64,000 nt of DNA from Gemmatimonadaceae bacterium (GTDB taxonomy: Bacteria; Gemmatimonadota; Gemmatimonadetes; Gemmatimonadales; Gemmatimonadaceae): positions 372,001-436,000 of the forward strand of contig JAHBVS010000001.1 of assembly GCA_019637445.1 (NCBI GenBank). The letters run 5' to 3'. Positions within the stretch are counted from its first letter, which is position 1, and the number at the start of each line of letters is the position of its first letter. Shown piece by piece: positions 46,075-55,224 of the stretch. A program made the translations under genes and the position numbers. Below the pieces are notes generated by a model. It did not search any database, was not told the origin of the DNA, and was given only the letters and a program-made list of their open reading frames with translations.

Positions 46075-47394
46075 CTACGGCCGGATCCGCGCAACGCGCG
46101 CCGAGAGCGTACCGGGCGACGCCCCGTAGGCCGCCCAGACCTCGCCCGTCGCGCTGTCCACGTCGAGGTGTCGGACCAGTGCACCGCGCGATGGCAGCGG
46201 AATCGTCGCAAACACACCGCTGGCGATGTCGAGCCGATAGAGGGCGTCGCTGGCAGCGGTGCCAACCCACACGGCGTTGCGCGCGTCATCCACCCGGGCC
46301 ACGTACGGCAAGGCGTCTCGATCAGGCAGCGGGTAGCGCGCGATGTTCCCTGACGCGGGGTCCAGCGCGATGAGCTCACCAACCGTGTACAGTGGAATCC
46401 ACACCCGGCCGTCTGCCGCGACGTCGAGGCGACGCGGCCCAGCGTGCGACACGGGCATCGCGTAGGCCCGCGATTCCCCAGTGGCCGGGTCAGTCACCAG
46501 CACGCGATTGCCGTGGAGTTCGCTCATCCAGATCCGGCCGTCAGGCGCGGTGCGCAGCTCGTACGGAATCGGCGACACGCCCTCGGCCGTTGCACTCGGC
46601 ACTTCCACGCGCCGGATCGCGGCGGTCGCGGCATCCACGTGCGCCAGGAGCGACGGGTGGCCCGTAAAGTGCCCGTTCACCCACACGCCGCTGCGGTCGC
46701 GCGCGATGCTGTGGGCGTACATCCCGACGTTGTGCGTGGTCCAGGTGCCGATGGGCGAGCGGTACGCGAGCATCCCGGGGCCGCCGAGCAGCACCCACCA
46801 GCCACCATCGGGATCGATGTGCAACGCGCGCGGGTTCGCGTTGGGGACGGGAATGGCTTCCGTCTCCACCGATCCATCGCGCGGATCAAGCAGATACATC
46901 TGCGCCGTGAACATGCCGGTGATGACGATGCGTCCGTCCGCGTCGCGCATCAGGTCGTGCGGCAGGTCTCCGGCCACGGGGAGTTCGTACTCTCGGACGC
47001 GCGAATCCACGACCGGTTCGGCGACGGGCCGCGCTGGCTGGCGCAGCGCCGACGCCAGCCAGCGCGCGAGCGCCTTCGGCTCCGCAGGATCCGCGATGAT
47101 GGGAAATCCCGAGCCCCGCCCGAATCGTGCGTGCATCGACCCAATCCGCTCCTCCCAGGACTCGATGCTCCGGGGCGCGCCGCCGGGAAACGCGATGCGG
47201 GCATCGAAGACGTGGCAGCCCGTGCAGTCGCGGATGAACCCGCGCTTTGTCTCGCCATCCGGCAGGAGGGCGAGATACGCGCGCGATGGCGGGTCGGTCG
47301 CGCGCTGCTGCCCGGCCGCCGCGGCGAGCAGTGACGCCACAACGACGATTCCGGCGCCGACGCGCCAGCGGATGGCTCTACGATGACGATGCAT
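46075..47394 (-). CDS. Exported haem-bearing Vgb/SMP-30-like beta-propeller protein
   Basis: A 439-aa protein. Signal/anchor over residues 10-28; a single CTGCH c-haem site (57-61) in a short N-terminal cytochrome-like region with DARIAFPGGAP after it. From about residue 130 to the end is a propeller of repeated DPDGGWWVLL, DRSGVWVNGHF, APDGRIWMSELHGNRV, AADGRVWIPLYTVGELIALD strands, matching the virginiamycin B lyase (Vgb)-like NHL/SMP-30 group. Haem attached to a Vgb-type propeller suggests a redox enzyme, but the reaction is unknown. ATG at 47394, with TAGCCT 6 nt upstream, supports a leaderless start. The 173-bp gap to the rhodanese gene holds no clear element. Confidence 0.8.
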   Translation of the reverse strand: MHRHRRAIRWRVGAGIVVVASLLAAAAGQQRATDPPSRAYLALLPDGETKRGFIRDCTGCHVFDARIAFPGGAPRSIESWEERIGSMHARFGRGSGFPIIADPAEPKALARWLASALRQPARPVAEPVVDSRVREYELPVAGDLPHDLMRDADGRIVITGMFTAQMYLLDPRDGSVETEAIPVPNANPRALHIDPDGGWWVLLGGPGMLAYRSPIGTWTTHNVGMYAHSIARDRSGVWVNGHFTGHPSLLAHVDAATAAIRRVEVPSATAEGVSPIPYELRTAPDGRIWMSELHGNRVLVTDPATGESRAYAMPVSHAGPRRLDVAADGRVWIPLYTVGELIALDPASGNIARYPLPDRDALPYVARVDDARNAVWVGTAASDALYRLDIASGVFATIPLPSRGALVRHLDVDSATGEVWAAYGASPGTLSARVARIRP

Positions 47395-47400
47395 GCGTAG

Positions 47401-47406
47401 AGGCTA
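47401..47406 (-). promoter_or_regulatory. -10 box of leaderless haem-propeller gene
   Basis: TAGCCT on the minus strand, 6 nt before the ATG at 47394. Confidence 0.4.
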
Positions 47407-47539
47407 CACGCCGGCGCCCGCCCGTCGCGAGTGGCCTACCGCCGGGCAGTCGGAGTGGACCGCCTCCGGCCGTCCGGCGGTCCGACCGGCCCGCTCCTCA
47501 CGGGACAAGTGGACCGGGCGCGATCGCGGCGCCGCGTGA

Positions 47540-47986
47540 CTATTCGTGAGCGCGCGGGAGCGGCCCCACCGCATCGTGGTCCCGATACCACGCAACGGAC
47601 AGGATCACCCAGCGCCCGCGCTGGCGGCACAACTGGATGGCATTCACGCCGCGCACGAGGTCCTCCCCACCGGGCCTGCGACGGCCGGCGTACCACGAAT
47701 ACACGAGCGCCAACGGACCCTGGAGATGCGTCTCCCGACGAAACTCGGTCTCGTGAAAATCCGTCGAGTCAAAGAAGGGCGATCGCGTGCGTCGGTAGTC
47801 GTCAAGCGTCATCGCAGCACCGTCGTAGCCGTCGACCCCCGCATCGAGGCAGAGCAGTCTGGCTGAGGGATGAAAGAGCGACGCCAGCGCCGTCCAATCC
47901 CTGGCCGCGCCGGCGGGGCCGGAGACGGCGCCGTAGAGGGTCGCCAGGACCGCGTCGAGTTCGCGCTCGGCGACGCTGGATTCCAT
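47540..47986 (-). CDS. SnoaL/NTF2-like protein
   Basis: A 148-aa protein predicted to adopt the cone-shaped alpha+beta NTF2/SnoaL fold. It begins with helix ERELDAVLATLYGAV, then WTALASLFHPSARL, a beta region with DDYRRTRSPFFD, HETEFRRETHLQGPLALVYSWYAG and a final strand GRWVILSVAWYRD. Members include isomerases, dehydratases and many ligand-binding proteins; no catalytic residues can be assigned. The ATG at 47986 starts just before the first helix. It is divergent from the MocR regulator, 131 bp away, so it could be a target of that regulator, though no operator was recognised. Confidence 0.75.
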   Translation of the reverse strand: MESSVAERELDAVLATLYGAVSGPAGAARDWTALASLFHPSARLLCLDAGVDGYDGAAMTLDDYRRTRSPFFDSTDFHETEFRRETHLQGPLALVYSWYAGRRRPGGEDLVRGVNAIQLCRQRGRWVILSVAWYRDHDAVGPLPRAHE

Positions 47987-48117
47987 TGAAGTGTGCACAG
48001 GAGGCTGGGGTGGGAGTGAAAGACCGCAAGCAGATCGATCGATCCACGGCGACACCGGGGAATGTCGCAGCCCGCGAGGACGGGCCAAGGACCACAACCC
48101 GCGCGGCGGACCGCCCG

Positions 48118-49614
48118 ATGCCGCTGCGGCGCGTGCACGGCGAGCGCATTCTCGCACTGCCGCTCGACCCAGCCAGCGACACCCCGATGTATCGGCAGGT
48201 CTACCTCGGCGTGCGAAAGGCCATTCGCGATGGCGTGGTGCAACCCGGCACGCGGCTCCCGTCCACCCGCGCCCTCGCCTCGGACCTGCGCATCTCGCGC
48301 AACACCGTGGTGATGGCCTACGAACAGCTGCGAGCGGAGGGCTACACCGTCGGTCGCGGCGGCAGCGATACGCGCGTCGCCACGACCCTGCCCGACCACG
48401 TGATGCAACCGGCGGCATTGCCACCGCGCACGATGCGCAGCACAGCGCGCGCCTCCACGCTCGCGCGCAACGTGGCCGGCATCTGGGACAGCGTCACGCC
48501 GCGGCTGGAACAGCCGCCTCGCGCCTTCCGCGCTGGCGTTCCCGCCACCGACCTCTTCCCCTACGCGCTCTGGGGACGCCTGCTCTCGCGACGCTGGCAG
48601 CGCATCACCGCGCGCGACCTGGGCTATGCGAACCCGCAGGGCTACCTCCCGCTGCGGGAGGCCGTCGCCAGCTACCTCGCGGCCTCGCGCGGCGTGCGCT
48701 GCACCGCCGACCAGGTCTTCATCGTCGGCGGCGCACAGGCAGGCCTGTCGATTGCGGCACGCCTAGCCCTGGACCCTGGCGATCGGGCCTGGATCGAGAA
48801 CCCCGGCTATCACGGGGCGCGAGGCGCCCTCCTCGCCACGGGCGCGCGGCCCGTGCCCATCGCCGTGGACGCCGAAGGCATGCGTGTGGAAGACGGCCTG
48901 CGCGATGCCGCCGACGCACGCGCTGCGTTCGTCACCCCCTCCCGGCAGCTGCCGCTTGGCGTGACGATGTCCGCCGCGCGCCGCGAGGCATTGCTGGCCT
49001 GGGCCGCGCGCGCCAAAGCCTGGATCGTCGAGGACGACTACGACGCCGACCTGCGCTTCGCCACACGGCCGCTGCCCGCCATCCAAGGCAGCGACACGCA
49101 CGGCTGCGTCCTGCACATCGGCACCTTCAGCAAGGTGCTGTTCCCGTCGCTGCGGCTCGGCTACCTCGTGGTCCCACCGGATCTCGTGCCCGCGGCGCTG
49201 GCGATGCGCCACATGCACGACGTCCATTCGCCCACGCTCGAACAGATGGTGCTGACGGACTTCATCACCGAGGGACACTTCGAGCGCCACGTGCGCCGCC
49301 TGCGCCACGTGTACCTCGAGCGCCAGCAGGCGCTGCGCGACGGCGTCCAGCGACACCTGCGCGGGATGCTTGAGCTCACGCCCGGCGAGGCGGGGCTGTT
49401 TGTCGTCGGCTGGCTGCCGGCGGGCGTGTCGGACGAGAAGGCGGCCGCGCTCGCGGCCGCCGAGGGGGTCGACGTGATGCCACTCAGCCGGATGGGCGAG
49501 GGTCCCATCCACCCCGGCCTCGTCCTCGGCTACGCCGGCCTCAACGTGGCCGACATCGCCGAGGGCGTGCAGCGGCTTACGCGGGCCCTGGCCCCGCTGC
49601 GCGGGTTGCGCTGA
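48118..49614 (+). CDS. MocR/PdxR-family transcriptional regulator
   Basis: A 498-aa regulator joining a GntR winged-helix DNA-binding domain (residues about 15-85: YRQVYLGVRKAIRDGVVQPG, LPSTRALASDLRISRNTVVMAYEQL) to a fold-I aminotransferase-like domain (about 125-490). The latter keeps the PLP lysine (Lys339, GTFSKVLFPSLRLG), DDYDADLRF and the GGAQAGLSIAARL helix. Most members sense PLP or an amino acid and act on adjacent genes; the divergent SnoaL-like gene is the natural candidate. The frame is open farther upstream, but homology begins at the ATG at 48118. Its last 38 bases overlap the end of the convergent DUF885 gene. Confidence 0.87.
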   Translation: MPLRRVHGERILALPLDPASDTPMYRQVYLGVRKAIRDGVVQPGTRLPSTRALASDLRISRNTVVMAYEQLRAEGYTVGRGGSDTRVATTLPDHVMQPAALPPRTMRSTARASTLARNVAGIWDSVTPRLEQPPRAFRAGVPATDLFPYALWGRLLSRRWQRITARDLGYANPQGYLPLREAVASYLAASRGVRCTADQVFIVGGAQAGLSIAARLALDPGDRAWIENPGYHGARGALLATGARPVPIAVDAEGMRVEDGLRDAADARAAFVTPSRQLPLGVTMSAARREALLAWAARAKAWIVEDDYDADLRFATRPLPAIQGSDTHGCVLHIGTFSKVLFPSLRLGYLVVPPDLVPAALAMRHMHDVHSPTLEQMVLTDFITEGHFERHVRRLRHVYLERQQALRDGVQRHLRGMLELTPGEAGLFVVGWLPAGVSDEKAAALAAAEGVDVMPLSRMGEGPIHPGLVLGYAGLNVADIAEGVQRLTRALAPLRGLR

Positions 49615-51085
49615 TCCAGGCACGCACCCGCTCCTGCACGGTGGACAACGGCAGCGGACCCGCCTCGAGCACGCGCTCGTGGAAGTCGCGCACATCGAAG
49701 CGCGAGCCGAGCTCACGCTCGGCCTCGTCGCGCATGCTGCGAATCGCGTTGTAACCCGTCATGTAGCTGGCCAACTGGCCGGGGGCCGCCGTGTGCCGAT
49801 CGGCGTAGAGCGCTGCCACGGTGCGCGACTTTCCGGTGACGTGCATTGTCTGGGCAATGACCTCCTCGCGCGTCCAGCCATCCAGATGGATGCGCGCGTC
49901 CAGCTCCAACGCGTTCCACGCGTCCAGGAAGTGCAGGAGGAAGCCCGCGCGTGACAGGTCGTCCTCCAACGCGCCCGATTCGCGCGCTGCGATCTCCTCC
50001 GCGTACATCCCCCAGCCCTCGATGTACGCGCCGATACCGCGGCTGCGCGCCGAGGCCGGCAGCTCGACCGAGCGCGGATAGGTCCGCTCGAAGTGATGCC
50101 CCGGCGCGCCCTCGTGCGAGACCGCGACCGGTAGGTTCCACCGCGGCTGCGAGTCCGGCTGCCAGGTGTTGAGGTAGAACGTGCCAGGTTCACCGGGGCC
50201 GCGGGGGGCACCGTAGCGCGCCGGCGGATCGGAGCGTTCGCGCACCGCCGGCGTGGGCTCGATGAGCAACGGCGCCGACGGCGGGTTGTGGAAGAGGCGC
50301 GCCACGGCCGGCGTCAACGCACGCTCGAGCGCCCGTGCCGACTCCAGCATCTCCTCCCGGCTCGTGAAGAGAAACTGTGGGTCGCGACGCAGCACGCGCT
50401 TCGCATCGGCCAGCGGCATTGGCCCGACCAGTCGCGCCGCCACCGGGGCCAACTCTGCGTCGAGCGCGGCAACCTTGCGCGCGGCCAGTGCCGCCAGCGA
50501 CTCCGGCGGGGTGTCCAAGCCGGAGATCTGCAACACCCGCTCGCGGTAGCAGGTGGCACCGCCGGGCAACGACGCCAAGCCTCCGTTCTCCCGCGCGCTG
50601 CCGATGTACGTCTCGCGCAGGTACGCCGCGTACTCCCGGAGCGCCGTGCGCACTTCGCCCCGCACCGATTGCCGCAGCGAGTCCCCGACCGGCCCTTCGA
50701 CTGACGTCAGCGGCGCAGGCGTCGCGGACGGGTCGAGCTCCGCATCCAGCACCTCGAGCTGATCCAGGACGCGCAGCACATTGTCTCGTGACGCGGTGAA
50801 GCCGTCAACGCGTCCCACCTCAAGACGCGCGCGGTGCGCCGCAAGTCGCTGTGGCACGCCGCGCATGCTCTGTAGACTCCGGGCCGCCGCGGCCGCGTCC
50901 GATGGCGTGGCCCCCAACTGTCCCGCAATCTGGAGATGCGGCCCACTCAGTGGACTCACGTGCCACTCGTCGTCGCGGCAGCTTGCCTGTCCGGACAGCA
51001 CCTGCGTGGCAAGCGCCAGCGTGGCGAGTGACGGTGCGACAGCGCGCGTCAGGAGACGCACGCGACGGACAGCGCGATCGGTCAT
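49577..51085 (-). CDS. DUF885-family exported metallopeptidase-like protein
   Basis: A 502-aa protein with an N-terminal signal peptide (about residues 9-33, LATLALATQVLSGQ). The mature part is mostly helical and ends in the DUF885 peptidase motifs: SHEGAPGHHFERTYP near residue 335 and IEGWGMYAEEI about 25 residues later. These form the HEGxPGHH/EGW signature, a gluzincin-like zinc site with His-Glu-x-x-x-x-His and a distal Glu. Substrates of the family are unknown, presumably short peptides. GAGG precedes the ATG at 51085. Its end overlaps the convergent MocR gene by 38 bases. Confidence 0.85.
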   Translation of the reverse strand: MTDRAVRRVRLLTRAVAPSLATLALATQVLSGQASCRDDEWHVSPLSGPHLQIAGQLGATPSDAAAAARSLQSMRGVPQRLAAHRARLEVGRVDGFTASRDNVLRVLDQLEVLDAELDPSATPAPLTSVEGPVGDSLRQSVRGEVRTALREYAAYLRETYIGSARENGGLASLPGGATCYRERVLQISGLDTPPESLAALAARKVAALDAELAPVAARLVGPMPLADAKRVLRRDPQFLFTSREEMLESARALERALTPAVARLFHNPPSAPLLIEPTPAVRERSDPPARYGAPRGPGEPGTFYLNTWQPDSQPRWNLPVAVSHEGAPGHHFERTYPRSVELPASARSRGIGAYIEGWGMYAEEIAARESGALEDDLSRAGFLLHFLDAWNALELDARIHLDGWTREEVIAQTMHVTGKSRTVAALYADRHTAAPGQLASYMTGYNAIRSMRDEAERELGSRFDVRDFHERVLEAGPLPLSTVQERVRAWISATRAAGPGPA

Positions 51086-51215
51086 TGGGGCCTCGAAGGT
51101 GCGGCGGGCTCGGCGCTGCGAAAGTGCAGCGCGCTCCACGTACTACGCAGCGGCCGCACGTTCATCCGTACCAGTTCACCCGCGGTCGCTGGTCCGCTTC
51201 AAACTCCACCGCCCA

Positions 51216-53315
51216 CTACCGCTCCCGCACGAACTCCAACGGCACGCCCGTCGGGCCGAACTTGAGGATTCGGTGCTGGCCCGACGATTCAATCCAGTAC
51301 GTGCCGGGCGCCTCGCCCCCTTCGTACGACACACGGAACGCGGCAAACGCGCCAAGGGGCGTCGTGACCACTTCCTCGCCCAACACCCGGAACGTCCGTC
51401 GTTCCACCGTTCCCTTCCCGGTCGCGAGCACACTCACGCTGATGGACGCATCCGGCTGCCAGGGCACGAAGGGCAACAGGGCGACGAGCAGGTTGTCGTC
51501 CACCGTCCCCGGCGGCACGGCCACATCGCGATACTGCACCGACTGCATCTGCCCGGCGCCGGGCGTCACGCCTTCGCCACTGGCGCGACCGTCCGTGTAG
51601 CGCACCTCAAGGAAGAGGTCGTTGCCCTGGAACCGGCCCTCCTGCCGTGTGGACGTCATCGTCAGTGCGGCATCAAAGCGCACCGTGGTGCGCTGCTGGA
51701 TCACCGGCCCCAATGACGACTGCTCGCGGAACTCCCAACCGTCCGCGGTACGCTGCAGCTCACTCACTTGGAAGCCGAACGGCTGTCCCTGCACGAAGAC
51801 CGTGAACGAGTCGCTGCGCGCCTCCAGACGACTCGCATCGAACTGCAAGGTCGTGGACGCCGCGGCCACGGCCTCGGTCGACAACGCGCGCCCGTCGACG
51901 TCCACCATCGTGACCGGCGCGATGGCCTCGAGGCGCGCGCGTAACTCCGTTCCGTCCCCGACCACGACGACAAGCGCGGCGTCCGCGCGCATCCCGGCGC
52001 GCGCCGTCGCCATCAACTGCTCGCGCGTCACCGCGGCGAGCCGCTGCCGGTAGGTCTGCACGTAGTCCGTGGCCAGCCCCAACAGCCGCGCCGTCGCGAC
52101 CTGCCCCGCCACCTGCGCCGCGGTCTCGACCTCGAGCGGGAACTGCCCGACCAGCGTCTCCAGGTGCCGCGAGAACTCTTCCGGTGGCACCGGCTCGTTC
52201 CCCATCCGTCGCAGATGGGCGAGCATCTCCACCACGGCGGAGTCCGTCACCTCGGTGCGCACCTCGGCCGTCGCGGTGAACGTCCCGATGCCGCGCGCGC
52301 GGGCCACCGAGGAATACGCGCCGTAGGTCCAGCCACGCACCTCACGCAGGTCCTGGAACAACCGCGAGTCGGCAGCCGCACCAAGCACCTGGTTGGCGAC
52401 GGTGAGTGCGTAGCCGCGGATGTCCGTCGGCATCCACGTCGTGTTGCCGATGATGATGTTCGACTGCACCGACCCCGGCCGATGCACCAGCACGATCTCT
52501 GTGCGCGCCCGCTGCGGCGCCGGCCGCGCCGGCGGCGGCGACGGACCACGCCCACTCCAGGCACCGAAGGCCCGCTCGGCGAGCCGATGCGCCTCCGTCG
52601 AGTCGATCGCACCCGCCATCACCAGCAGCGCCTGCGTGGGGCGCGCGCGCTGCCGGTGGAACTCGAGGAGGTCGTCGCGGGTGATGGCGCGCACGCTCGC
52701 CGCGTCCGCGCGCCGTCCGTAGGGATGATCCCCATACACGGCCTGCGCAAAGATGCGGCCGGCGATGGCACCCGGCTGCGAACGGGCAAACTCGAGCGCC
52801 GAGAGCGTCTGTGTGCGCAACAGCTCGATCTCCGACGTCGGGAAGGTCGGCCGCAACAGGGCCTCGGACACGAGGTCGAACGCCAGCTCCCGGTCCGCCG
52901 CCAACACCGCGGCGTTCACCGACAGGAAATCCGGGCCCGCCGACGCGCTGATGCTCCCGCCCACGCGCTCGATCGCCTCGGCGAACTGCTCGGCGTTCCG
53001 CGCAACCGTCCCCTTCGTGAGCAAGCCGGCCACGAGGTCCGCCGCGCCCGACTTGCCGGCTGGATCGTACAGCGACCCGCCGAGCACGGAGATGCGGAAC
53101 GACAGCACCGGCTGCTTCTCACTCGGCACGAGGACGACGCGCAGGCCGTTGCCCAGCTCGAACTCCACGAAGGGAGGGAACGGCGCAGCCTCGAGCGGCA
53201 ACGCCGCCGGCGGACGCGTCGGAAACTGCTGTGCGGCCAGCGACGCCTGTGGCGGCAACGCCAGCTGCGCCAGCAGCGCCACGACGAGTGGTGTCCCTCG
53301 CATCAACGGGCGCAC
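51216..53315 (-). CDS. M16 peptidase family protein, non-catalytic partner
   Basis: A 699-aa exported M16 homologue with a signal peptide (residues 1-28, ASLAAQQ). The N-terminal M16 fold is clear (NGLRVVLVPSEKQPVLSFR, SEIELLRTQTLSALEFA, RGWTYGAYSSV), but the zinc motif HxxEH is absent: the equivalent segment reads SGAADLVAGLLTKGT. This is the pattern of the inactive subunit of two-subunit M16B peptidases. About 250 extra C-terminal residues form a separate beta-rich domain not seen in the usual subunit. The GTG at 53315 is preferred over the ATG at 53303 because GGAGGG stands 8 nt before it. It lies one base after the active subunit's stop. Confidence 0.87.
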   Translation of the reverse strand: MRPLMRGTPLVVALLAQLALPPQASLAAQQFPTRPPAALPLEAAPFPPFVEFELGNGLRVVLVPSEKQPVLSFRISVLGGSLYDPAGKSGAADLVAGLLTKGTVARNAEQFAEAIERVGGSISASAGPDFLSVNAAVLAADRELAFDLVSEALLRPTFPTSEIELLRTQTLSALEFARSQPGAIAGRIFAQAVYGDHPYGRRADAASVRAITRDDLLEFHRQRARPTQALLVMAGAIDSTEAHRLAERAFGAWSGRGPSPPPARPAPQRARTEIVLVHRPGSVQSNIIIGNTTWMPTDIRGYALTVANQVLGAAADSRLFQDLREVRGWTYGAYSSVARARGIGTFTATAEVRTEVTDSAVVEMLAHLRRMGNEPVPPEEFSRHLETLVGQFPLEVETAAQVAGQVATARLLGLATDYVQTYRQRLAAVTREQLMATARAGMRADAALVVVVGDGTELRARLEAIAPVTMVDVDGRALSTEAVAAASTTLQFDASRLEARSDSFTVFVQGQPFGFQVSELQRTADGWEFREQSSLGPVIQQRTTVRFDAALTMTSTRQEGRFQGNDLFLEVRYTDGRASGEGVTPGAGQMQSVQYRDVAVPPGTVDDNLLVALLPFVPWQPDASISVSVLATGKGTVERRTFRVLGEEVVTTPLGAFAAFRVSYEGGEAPGTYWIESSGQHRILKFGPTGVPLEFVRER

Positions 53316-53316
53316 G

Positions 53317-54678
53317 TCAGTTGCCCTCCGGTTCGAGCAGCAGGGTCAGCGAGTTGCCTGGTCGCATATAGGCGCGCGCCACGCGACGGAGATCCGCCAC
53401 GGTGACGGCACTCACCCGCGCCGCCTCGGCGTTCACCGCCATCGGGCTGCCGAGGAACATCGCCGCGTGCTGCACGGCCTCGGTCACGGCCAGGGCCTGC
53501 TGGCGCGCGAAGATCGTGCGCGCCCGCCAGGCGTTCTTGGCCTTCTCCAGTTCGTCCGTCGTGATGCCGTCCGCGGCGGCGAACAGTGCGCGCTCAAGGC
53601 CCCGCTGCACGGAATCGGCGGACACGCCGACGTTGGCGACCGCGAATGCCGCGAAGACCCCCGCGTCGCGCATGGCACCGAAGGGATCATGCAGCACCTG
53701 CACCTGGGCCGCGACCTTCGCGTCCCGCACCAGACTGCGATTCAGCCGGCTGCTTTCGCCCTCGCCGAGGATCGTGGACAGCAGCCCAAGCGCCGGATGA
53801 TCGGGATGGCTGGGTGGCACGGTGCGGTAGGCCACGAGGACCGCCGCCAGCGTGGCGTTGGGATCCGTGATCCGCTTCGTCACCGCCCCTGCGCCGGACG
53901 ACTCGCGGCAGCGGACTGGCGCGCGGGGCGGCCCGGCGGGGATGTCCCCGAAGTACTCCTGCACCAGCTGCCGCACCTGCGCGGGACGCACGTCACCCGC
54001 CACGACAATCGTGGCATTGTTGGGGGCATAGTGCGTCCGAAAGAACTCGCGGACGTCCATCACGGTCGCCGCGTTGAGGTCATCCATCGACCCGACGATC
54101 GAATGCCCATAGGCAAAGCAACCGTCGCGGTCGAACATCGACGGCAGGGAGTCGATGATGAACCCGTTGTACGGCTGGTTGTCGAAGCGCAGTCGACGCT
54201 CCTCCTTCACCGCCTCGCGTTGGTTCGCGAGATTCTCGGCCGACACCGCCAGCGAACGCATGCGGTCCGCTTCCAGCCACAGCGCCAGGTTCACACGGTT
54301 GGACGGCACCACGCTCCAGTAGTCGGTGCGATCCGGCTGCGTCGAGCCGTTCACGCTGCCTCCGGCGCGTTCGATGAGCTGGAAATGCTCGGCCTTCGCC
54401 ACGTGCTCCGACCCCTGGAACATCATGTGCTCGAACAGGTGCGCGAAGCCGGTGCGGCCGGGGCGCTCGTCCCGCGAGCCGACATCGTACCAGAGGTTCA
54501 CGGCCGCGACCTGCGACGTGTGATCCTCCACGACGAACAGGCGCAGCCCATTGGTGAGGACGTAGGTCTCGACGCGGATGGGCGCCGGTTCCTGCGCCGG
54601 CACCACGGTCGCGCCGAGGAGCAGCGCAGACGTCGCGGCCACCAGGGCGCGACGCAACGGGGAAGGTCTTCGGGTCAT
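53317..54678 (-). CDS. M16 zinc peptidase, catalytic subunit
   Basis: A 453-aa exported M16B peptidase. The signal peptide (residues 1-29) is followed by the inverted zinc motif HLFEH (His80, Glu83, His84) in TGFAHLFEHMMFQG, with the distal Glu in NQREAVKEERRLR about 75 residues later. The R/Y-containing C-terminal half corresponds to the second M16 repeat. With the inactive partner encoded next to it, it would form a clamshell heterodimer degrading short peptides. The ATG at 54678 overlaps the dut stop by 4 bases (ATGA), so the peptidase pair is translated in the dut transcript. Confidence 0.92.
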   Translation of the reverse strand: MTRRPSPLRRALVAATSALLLGATVVPAQEPAPIRVETYVLTNGLRLFVVEDHTSQVAAVNLWYDVGSRDERPGRTGFAHLFEHMMFQGSEHVAKAEHFQLIERAGGSVNGSTQPDRTDYWSVVPSNRVNLALWLEADRMRSLAVSAENLANQREAVKEERRLRFDNQPYNGFIIDSLPSMFDRDGCFAYGHSIVGSMDDLNAATVMDVREFFRTHYAPNNATIVVAGDVRPAQVRQLVQEYFGDIPAGPPRAPVRCRESSGAGAVTKRITDPNATLAAVLVAYRTVPPSHPDHPALGLLSTILGEGESSRLNRSLVRDAKVAAQVQVLHDPFGAMRDAGVFAAFAVANVGVSADSVQRGLERALFAAADGITTDELEKAKNAWRARTIFARQQALAVTEAVQHAAMFLGSPMAVNAEAARVSAVTVADLRRVARAYMRPGNSLTLLLEPEGN

Positions 54679-55178
54679 TGTCCTGTGGATCCAAAGCCAC
54701 CGACGCGGTCGGTACTCGCCGCCACCGCGCCGTTCACGAAGTCCAAGGTCTCGAAGCGCGCCAGCACCATCTGCGCAATGCGCTCGCCGTGCCGTACGCG
54801 CAGCGCCATCAGGCCGCCGTTCTTCACGGGCACCATCCACTCGTCGGGGAAGTCGGCATCGATGGTGCCCGGACTGTTCACGATGACCAAGTCGGTCTTG
54901 AGCGAGGTCCCCGAGCGCGGACGCACCTGGGCCTCATAACCCTCCGGCAACTGCGCGCGAAATCCAAGGGGAATCAGCGCCTTCTCCATCGGCTCCAACT
55001 CCACGAAGCGCCCCTCGGCATCCGTCGCGACGGCCCGAAGCTCGGGCCGGCCATCCCGAAACACGCGCACGGTATCCGCCGCGAGGCAGGCCGCGAGATC
55101 GTGGCCTGCACTGGCGGCCGTCGCGCGCCGCGGCGGCTCGACCCCGGCCTGCAGGGCCTCGAAGGTGATGATGGACAT
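54675..55178 (-). CDS. dut: dUTP diphosphatase (dUTPase)
   Basis: A 167-aa trimeric-type dUTPase converting dUTP to dUMP and pyrophosphate, protecting DNA from uracil. Conserved motifs are visible in order: AGHDLAA (motif 1), RPRSGTSLKTDLVIVNSPG (motifs 2 and 3, with the catalytic Asp in GTIDADF), RVRHGERIAQMVLARFE (motif 4) and the flexible C-terminal RVGGFGSTG P-loop-like arm (motif 5). The ATG at 55178 with TACCTT 6 nt upstream is chosen over a TTG at 55193. It is the first gene of an unusual coupled operon with two M16 peptidase genes. Confidence 0.95.
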   Translation of the reverse strand: MSIITFEALQAGVEPPRRATAASAGHDLAACLAADTVRVFRDGRPELRAVATDAEGRFVELEPMEKALIPLGFRAQLPEGYEAQVRPRSGTSLKTDLVIVNSPGTIDADFPDEWMVPVKNGGLMALRVRHGERIAQMVLARFETLDFVNGAVAASTDRVGGFGSTGQ

Positions 55179-55184
55179 CTGCGG

Positions 55185-55218
55185 AAGGTACAACCCCGAG
55201 CGGACCTTCGGGTATCAT
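55185..55218. promoter_or_regulatory. Back-to-back -10 boxes of dut and the divergent secreted-protein gene
   Basis: TACCTT on the minus strand (55185-55190) lies 6 nt before the dut ATG. TATCAT on the plus strand (55213-55218) lies 6 nt before a GTG at 55225. In 34 bp each promoter's upstream half overlaps the other's -10. Neither has a recognisable -35. Confidence 0.45.
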
Positions 55219-55224
55219 TCGACC

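Noticed and set aside
46075-47394. Virginiamycin B lyase resistance gene
   Set aside because: The propeller is related, but the N-terminal haem site and lack of the known lyase context argue against it.
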